DNA of 51,425 bases, from the IMG/VR virus record IMGVR_UViG_3300037297_000175, positions 1 to 51,425 of that record; one strand, given 5' to 3'. Positions 46,831 to 51,425 of the stretch are shown piece after piece (position 1 is the stretch's first letter; each line of letters starts with the position of its first letter). The translations under genes and the position numbers were made by a program. The DNA comes from a virus. The notes beneath the pieces were generated by a model. It was not told the DNA's origin. It worked only from the letters and a program-made list of their open reading frames with translations, and did no database searches.

Positions 46831-47756
46831 CTGACTCGCACGCGATAACCACGACTGCGCCTGCGCAGATCGAGCAACAAACGAAAATGCATCCGCTGGC
46901 TATTGCCGCAATGCAAAATGATATCGACCCAGAGAGGCTGGAAAAACTCATGGCGCTTCAGGAGCGACATGAAGCACGGGAGGCGAAAAAAGCCTACACG
47001 GAATCAATGGCGCTGCTCAAGTCTGAGTTGCCAGCCGTCCTTGAACGGGATCAGAAGGTCGACTACGTCAATCGAAAAGGCATCAGGGTAACCTACACTC
47101 ACACCAGCGCAGCGTTGGCGGTGAGCGTTATTGTTCCAATCCTCTCCAAGTATGGTTTCTCGCATACCTGGATCCCCGCAACTGAAGGTGGTCTTGTCAG
47201 GGTTACCTGTCGAATAACACACCGCGATGGTCACAGCGAAGAAGCGCACCTGGAATCACCGCCAGACACCTCTGGGAACAAAGGGCCAGCGCAAGCCATA
47301 GCTTCGACGCAGACGTTGCTCAGCCGGTATACGTTATTGGGGCTGCTCGGCATCGCCACCGCAGACATGAAAGAGCCACGCCAATCAAGCGACGACAAAG
47401 TTGACGCCGCGAAAAACCTCCAGGCCGTCGCCACACTCAAACAATGCGACGTGACACTGGAGCAGGCGTGTAATCATGTCGGCAAGGACGTGCGGCAATG
47501 GACATTGGCGGATTTGGAAAAACTCAGAGAGCTCGTGAGGGCCAACCGAAAGCAACCAGCCGCCGAACCTGCCAAAACCGCAACCGACGAGTCGCGAGAG
47601 ATCGAACAGCTCCGCATAGAAGTAATCGACAAGGCCCGTGTAAAGTGGGGCGATGACGCCCTGACCAGTCTCGACAAACTCCTTCAGTCGAACGGGACAT
47701 CGTTTTCTGAGGCTGGATTGGATGCTCTCAACTGGGCGATGGAGGAAATGGAATGA
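46827..47756 (+). CDS. ERF-family single-strand annealing protein
   Basis: 309 aa from ATG 46827, overlapping the previous stop. ERF core: VPILSKYGFSHTWIP, GGLVRVTCRITHRDGHSEEAHLE, and SGNKGPAQAIASTQTLLSRYTLLGLLGIAT. Binds and pairs complementary strands in phage recombination. A C-terminal tail (residues 200-309) with acidic/helical character may recruit other proteins. Confidence 0.85.
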   Translation: MTDSHAITTTAPAQIEQQTKMHPLAIAAMQNDIDPERLEKLMALQERHEAREAKKAYTESMALLKSELPAVLERDQKVDYVNRKGIRVTYTHTSAALAVSVIVPILSKYGFSHTWIPATEGGLVRVTCRITHRDGHSEEAHLESPPDTSGNKGPAQAIASTQTLLSRYTLLGLLGIATADMKEPRQSSDDKVDAAKNLQAVATLKQCDVTLEQACNHVGKDVRQWTLADLEKLRELVRANRKQPAAEPAKTATDESREIEQLRIEVIDKARVKWGDDALTSLDKLLQSNGTSFSEAGLDALNWAMEEME

Positions 47757-48346
47757 ATACCGAACTGGCAACAATCGTAAAACAGTCCGGAATTGAACGG
47801 GCAAAACACGAAAAGCGTTTAGAAGAACAGCGCAAAGCAGAGGAGGAGCGCATTGCCCGGGAGAAAGCCGAGGCCGAAGAGCGCGCACGGATCGAGGCTG
47901 AGAATGCCCGCTTGCGGGCAGAGGCCAAAGAGCGGGAGCGTCAGCTTGCCGAAGAGCGGGAGAAGCGCGAAGCCGCAGAGAGAGCCGCGAGGGAAGCAAG
48001 GGAGGCCGCAGAGCGGGCGGAGCGGGAGAAGCGCGAAGAAGAAGCCAGGAAGGCTCGTGAAGAGGCAGAGGCGGCACAACGCGAGCTCAGGGAGAAACGG
48101 GAAGCTGAGGAGCGTGCCAAACGAGAAGAAGCGGCTCGCATTGAAGCACAGCGTAAGGCGGAGGAGGAAGAGAAGAAGCGCCTTGAGGCCGCTGGCGACA
48201 AAGAGAAACTGACTGCATTTTTCGAGCAGATCAGAGCGGTTCATACACCGTCTCTGAAGAGTGATACGGCAAATGAAATCATGGGGTTTTGGGACGAGTG
48301 TCTTGAGGCCTGCATCGAACTAACAAAAAACTTTCATAGGAGATAG
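47753..48346 (+). CDS. Long charged-helix protein
   Basis: 197 aa. Residues about 18-145 are almost wholly Glu/Arg/Lys/Ala in an i, i+4 salt-bridge pattern (EERIAREKAEAEERARIEAE and so on), i.e. a single-alpha-helix or coiled-coil rod of about 19 nm. The last 45 residues (KEKLTAFFEQIRAVHTPSLKSD...GFWDECLEAC) are globular. Lies between ERF and a DUF2303-like protein; may link recombination proteins. Confidence 0.6.
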   Translation: MNTELATIVKQSGIERAKHEKRLEEQRKAEEERIAREKAEAEERARIEAENARLRAEAKERERQLAEEREKREAAERAAREAREAAERAEREKREEEARKAREEAEAAQRELREKREAEERAKREEAARIEAQRKAEEEEKKRLEAAGDKEKLTAFFEQIRAVHTPSLKSDTANEIMGFWDECLEACIELTKNFHRR

Positions 48347-48351
48347 GTAAG

Positions 48352-48705
48352 ATGAGTTGGGAACCAGTAGATGTGAATCTCATCAATCATGGCGATGTGG
48401 TGGGCCAGGTGAATCACCACATCAATGAAGCCGTCAAGGACGCCCTCGACCCGAACAAGCCGGCAAACAAGGTCCGAAGGGTGACCTTGAAGATCGAGAT
48501 CTTGCCGACAGAAGATAGGCAACAGGCGGCAATCAAAGCCACCGTCGAAACGAAATTCCCGCCCGATGTTCCCGGTGTCGACATGTTGACGATCTACCGA
48601 GATGGGAAGCGCGGATTCATCAACACCGATGAACAGCTTGATATTTTTGACCCAAAAACGGGCGAAGTACCGAGCCTGATAAGAACGGAGAAAACCAATG
48701 ATTAG
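48352..48705 (+). CDS. Recombination-module hypothetical protein
   Basis: 117 aa. VDVNLINHGDVVGQVNHHINEAVKDALDP, then KVRRVTLKIEILPTEDRQQAAIKATVETKFPP; similar small beta proteins accompany phage recombination genes. The RBS AGGAGAT is good. Function unknown. Confidence 0.55.
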   Translation: MSWEPVDVNLINHGDVVGQVNHHINEAVKDALDPNKPANKVRRVTLKIEILPTEDRQQAAIKATVETKFPPDVPGVDMLTIYRDGKRGFINTDEQLDIFDPKTGEVPSLIRTEKTND

Positions 48706-49393
48706 AGAGGCAATAGATAGAATTTTGGACCTACAGCGACCACCGACATTTAAAGACTGTGAGGGTGTTGAGCGAAGCACCAATAACAAGGGTGTGATAT
48801 CGCCGACAGAGATTCCGCCTACTGAGGGCTCGACGCTTGATGGGGCCATTGCGGCAGCCGAGGATCATCACTATATACAGTGTTCAATGAACAAAGTCAT
48901 CGTCTTTGGCTTCGAGCATTACAACAACCGAATGTTCCGACGCGATGTGCACATCGCAAAGCCGATCCTGCCCGACAACTTTCGATTTGGCCATGCAATG
49001 GATATCGAGAGTTTCATTATCAACACCTCAGATTTCTTCATCCGAGATGACCCCTACAAGCAGATGATTGCCGCCATCTCCTGTATCACCGACGTGCAAG
49101 AGCAGGTCATCGATGATGACGGAATATCTCAGACCGTCTCATACAAGGCCAGGGTGGGGCGCAAAGGTGAAGGAAAGCTTGAACCATTCGTGACGCTTCG
49201 TGCCTATCGCACATTCCGGGAGGTTGAACAACAGCCCGAGGCGACTTATCTGATCCGAATCGGCAAAGGACGGGACGGCCCTACGATTACGCTCCATGAG
49301 GCAAGCGGCTACGACTGGAAGATCAAATGCACCAACGCTGTCTACCAATACATCCGGGGGCACGTAGGCGACGACGTGACGGTAATCAGGTGA
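48698..49393 (+). CDS. DUF2303-like protein
   Basis: 231 aa. Late blocks FVTLRAYRTFREVEQQPEATYLIRIGKGRDGPTITLHEASGYDWKIKCTNAVYQYI match the DUF2303 (YfdQ) pattern of phages and prophages. Accompanies Erf/Rec genes. Function unknown. The ATG overlaps the previous stop by eight bases. Confidence 0.6.
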   Translation: MIREAIDRILDLQRPPTFKDCEGVERSTNNKGVISPTEIPPTEGSTLDGAIAAAEDHHYIQCSMNKVIVFGFEHYNNRMFRRDVHIAKPILPDNFRFGHAMDIESFIINTSDFFIRDDPYKQMIAAISCITDVQEQVIDDDGISQTVSYKARVGRKGEGKLEPFVTLRAYRTFREVEQQPEATYLIRIGKGRDGPTITLHEASGYDWKIKCTNAVYQYIRGHVGDDVTVIR

Positions 49394-49397
49394 TGCT

Positions 49398-49622
49398 ATG
49401 CAGCAAGTGGAAGGATACATAGCTGAAATAAGAAGCGAAGTCAGGGAATGCCTCGGATGCGGAAACCTCGTCGTTGGCGGTTCAAGCTGGTGCATGAACT
49501 GCGTCAGGGCGGCTGAAGGCCCTCGAAAGATTTTCGGCATAACAGCTGTAGGTTGGATGGTCATCTTCGTTGCGAATATGATCTGCGCTGCCGCAGCCGT
49601 GGCAATCGCCCTGCTCGCATAG
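49398..49622 (+). CDS. Zinc-ribbon plus membrane-anchored small protein
   Basis: 74 aa: CLGCGNLVVGGSSWCMNC is a four-Cys zinc-binding cluster, then a C-terminal membrane helix (VGWMVIFVANMICAAAAVAIALLA). Function unknown. Confidence 0.55.
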   Translation: MQQVEGYIAEIRSEVRECLGCGNLVVGGSSWCMNCVRAAEGPRKIFGITAVGWMVIFVANMICAAAAVAIALLA

Positions 49623-49652
49623 AACTATTATCGGAAGTAAGGAGTAGATGAA

Positions 49653-49742
49653 ATGGATGATTTGACACTACCAATAATCGCGATAGTGGCTTCGGTTATA
49701 TCACTCGCGTACAGTATTTACAGAACATATAAACCATTTTAG
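49653..49742 (+). CDS. 29-aa single-span membrane micropeptide
   Basis: GGAGTAG and ATG 49653 open a 29-codon frame with one hydrophobic helix (LPIIAIVASVISLAYSIY) and a basic end. Plausible small membrane protein; below usual cut-offs. Confidence 0.4.
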   Translation: MDDLTLPIIAIVASVISLAYSIYRTYKPF

Positions 49743-49823
49743 CCGATAACTTCTGAACATTATCGGTAAAGGATCGATAGACACAAATTCTACGAACGGA
49801 TCGCAATCTGCCTCGACAGTCGC

Positions 49824-49982
49824 ATGTCGCAACGAGACTCCGAGGAGGTTGCGGCCCGTGAGTTTTTCGCATCGTGCAATCTGCCGACCATAGAGGACAA
49901 GGCCGATGCTGACCGGCTCGGGTGGTCGAAGTTGAAGATATTTCGCACGATGAATCAGGAAGGATTTACGAAATGGAGATAG
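49824..49982 (+). CDS. Small protein, perhaps truncated start
   Basis: 52 aa from ATG 49824: RMSQRDSEEVAAREFFASCNLPTIEDKADADRLGWSKLKIFRTM. The frame is open upstream to a stop at 49767-49769 and reads sensibly (KFYERIAICLDSR), but has no start codon there, so the original start seems lost. It overlaps the next gene by ten bases. Confidence 0.45.
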   Translation: MSQRDSEEVAAREFFASCNLPTIEDKADADRLGWSKLKIFRTMNQEGFTKWR

Positions 49983-50317
49983 CACACAAAGACTGGATAG
50001 AAGAAGCAAAGAAACGTTACGAAACATCAGACGATATTGCTTTCAAGTGTCCATCATGTGGACACATCGCCACGGTAAAAGAATGGAAAGACGCCGGGGC
50101 TGATGAGGGAGAGATCGGATTCTCGTGCATCGGTAGACGCATTGGCGCAAAGCGTGAGGCACTTGATTCGCAAAGCAAAAAAGGACCATGCAACTATGCC
50201 GGAGGAGGGCTGATTCGCCTTAATCCGGTCAAGATTGTTTTTGACGAAGGAAACGCGACGTCGGTTTTTGATTTTGCTGATGACCCGCTGTGTGTAGGCA
50301 ACCAAAGCCTACCGTGA
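49973..50317 (+). CDS. VVA0879-like phage protein
   Basis: 114 aa from ATG 49973, after GGAAGGA. Typical: DWIEEAKKRYETSDDIAFKCPSCGHIATVKEWKDAGADEGEIGFSCIGRRIG, followed by KGPCNYAGGGLIRLNPVKI. Cys pairs suggest zinc. Function unknown; common next to phage early genes. Confidence 0.65.
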   Translation: MEIAHKDWIEEAKKRYETSDDIAFKCPSCGHIATVKEWKDAGADEGEIGFSCIGRRIGAKREALDSQSKKGPCNYAGGGLIRLNPVKIVFDEGNATSVFDFADDPLCVGNQSLP

Positions 50318-50337
50318 TTACAAGGAGAGGCATCCCG

Positions 50338-51225
50338 ATGAAAACCCGTAAACAATGGCTGAAAGAACGGAAACGTTTCATCACCGCCTCGGACGTAGCC
50401 GCAGTGCTTGGAGTGGCGACCGCATTCAAAAACATCCTCGACGTTTACATGGACAAAACAACCGAGGACGTCAAGGAGAACGACAGCCCGATTCTGCGAT
50501 ACGGCCATTACATGGAGCCTTTCACGGCCGAGCTCTACGCCGAGCAGACAGGCCGTGAGGTGCGCGACCCGGGGGCAACGGAGATCGCCGTCCACCCAGA
50601 CATCCCTTGGCTTGGGGCCACATTGGATCGAGAGACGCTTGTGGACGGCCGCTGGATACCACTGGAGATAAAGCAGGTCAATGACCCTCGCTACATCTTT
50701 CGTGCGGCTGAGTGGGCAGAGGAGCCGCCCGAACAGTACTGGATACAGTGTCAGACACAGGCGGCCTGTAAACAAATGGACTTGTGCGCTATCACCGGTC
50801 AGTTCCCGGGGTGCATGCTCGCCAACGCCGATCTGGAGTTTGACGGGGAGTTTTTCGAACTGGCGTATCCGGTGCTCGATGAGTTTTGGAACTACAATGT
50901 AAAGAAGCGGATCCCTCCCGAGGTGCCCGACCATCCGAAGGCACTGGATTCTCTGAAGCGACTCTATCCAAAGGAGAACGGCTGGACCGTCACCCTCAAT
51001 GACAACGCGCTCCAGTTGGCCAACGATATGCGCGCCCTCAGAGCGGAAGCGCGCGAGAACGACAAAGAGGCAAAGCGGATCGAAGCGATACTGAGAGGGC
51101 AGATGGGAGAGGCTTCTTATGGCTCTTTGAGAGACGGAACAGTCCTTCAACTTACCACGGTCAATCGGAAGGGCTACACCGTTGAGCCCAAAAGTTTCCG
51201 TCAGATGACAAGAAAGAGATACTGA
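50338..51225 (+). CDS. YqaJ-type (lambda exonuclease-like) nuclease
   Basis: 295 aa from ATG 50338 (AAGGAGAGG seven bases before). ITASDVAAVLGVATAFKN, YGHYMEPFTAELYAEQTG (Glu60), WLGATLDRETL (Asp97) and WIPLEIKQV (Glu110, Lys112) form the YqaJ active site. Degrades the 5' strand to make 3' overhangs for ERF. The C-terminal ~90 residues form a helical tail. Confidence 0.85.
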   Translation: MKTRKQWLKERKRFITASDVAAVLGVATAFKNILDVYMDKTTEDVKENDSPILRYGHYMEPFTAELYAEQTGREVRDPGATEIAVHPDIPWLGATLDRETLVDGRWIPLEIKQVNDPRYIFRAAEWAEEPPEQYWIQCQTQAACKQMDLCAITGQFPGCMLANADLEFDGEFFELAYPVLDEFWNYNVKKRIPPEVPDHPKALDSLKRLYPKENGWTVTLNDNALQLANDMRALRAEARENDKEAKRIEAILRGQMGEASYGSLRDGTVLQLTTVNRKGYTVEPKSFRQMTRKRY

Positions 51226-51226
51226 G

Positions 51227-51425
51227 ATGAAAACAACATACATCACATTCAAACGGGAGATGGCGCGCGCCTATGCAAAGGGTCGGAAGCGGATGACGCG
51301 AAGAGTCCTAAAGGTTCGGAAGCAAGGTGGAAAGATGGGACATCCTGAGCCTCCATGGCAAGTCGAAGAGGATGGAAAGCTATACTATCAGGACGAATAC
51401 GGTGATTATCATCCAGCCGATGATT
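51227..51425 (+). CDS. ASCH-domain protein, right-end partial copy
   Basis: ATG 51227 follows the exonuclease stop by one base. The N-terminus (TTYITFKREMARAYAKGRKRMTRR) differs slightly from the copy at 559, then becomes identical. The gene is cut by the window end; after joining to 752 it would run to 1239. Confidence 0.7.
   Translation, partial: MKTTYITFKREMARAYAKGRKRMTRRVLKVRKQGGKMGHPEPPWQVEEDGKLYYQDEYGDYHPADD
51299..51425 (+). repeat. 127-bp exact repeat, right copy
   Basis: Identical to 625-751. The implied circle runs 625-51298, i.e. 50,674 bp, with the right end joined to position 752. Confidence 0.9.

Noticed and set aside
47819-48244. Antisense ORF of Leu/Phe/Cys type
   Set aside because: Mirror of the charged helical rod; apparent hydrophobicity is a by-product of the Glu/Lys/Arg codons.
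1-51425. Insertion sequences or transposase genes
   Set aside because: No transposase-like protein or flanking inverted repeats with target duplication noticed; Mu-type transposase genes are also absent, so only the tail is Mu-like.

Overview
This window looks like the almost complete genome of a temperate, tailed dsDNA phage rather than a piece of host chromosome. Head, tail, packaging, lysis, replication, recombination and integration genes are all present. No host housekeeping gene is seen. The attachment site still carries an uninterrupted 3' end of a tRNA-Arg gene beside the integrase, as expected of an excised, circular form. The last 127 bases (51299-51425) repeat 625-751 exactly, so the sequence closes on its own interior. 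The simplest reading is a circle of about 50.67 kb, with positions 1-624 as an alternative lead-in from a related genome. The phage is a mosaic: a lambda-type head and packaging set (Nu1/GpA-like terminase, gpB-like portal, S49 protease with a nested scaffold, gpD- and gpE-like proteins) with a Mu-type contractile tail (sheath, tube, gp41-like chaperone, tape measure, N, P, gp45 to gp48). The host is unknown. Several lipoproteins, one with a long Asp/Thr/Ser repeat, together with the tRNA sequence, suggest a Gram-negative host, perhaps of the Myxococcota/deltaproteobacterial kind (inference only).

Layout. 43038-51425 then 752-4393 (+): integrase, small accessory genes and a recombination module (RecE-like nuclease, ERF annealing protein, coiled-coil protein, DUF2303-like protein, YqaJ exonuclease), then an ASCH protein, an HNH endonuclease, a DUF5131 protein, a possible structured RNA and a small protein. 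42474-31986 (-): excisionase-like protein, replication initiator with embedded iterons, helicase-loader-like protein, lytic transglycosylase, small membrane proteins and lipoproteins, two DNA methyltransferases, a Lar-like protein and many small genes. 31772-4401 (-): terminase, then head and tail genes down to fibres, with a family 25 glycosyltransferase among the fibre genes.

Two plus-strand islands break the leftward block. One is a five- or six-gene cassette (27433-29168) between the large terminase and the head-tail genes, with its own palindrome-covered promoter and facing an array of TGAGACA operators. The other is a single virion-like gene (34160-34906).

Most genes overlap by ATGA/TAATG or a few bases, so the operons are translationally coupled. 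The main regulatory regions are 27185-27432, 31773-31985 (candidate cos or late promoter) and 42475-43037 (excisionase/attP/integrase). I did not find an obvious CI-type repressor.
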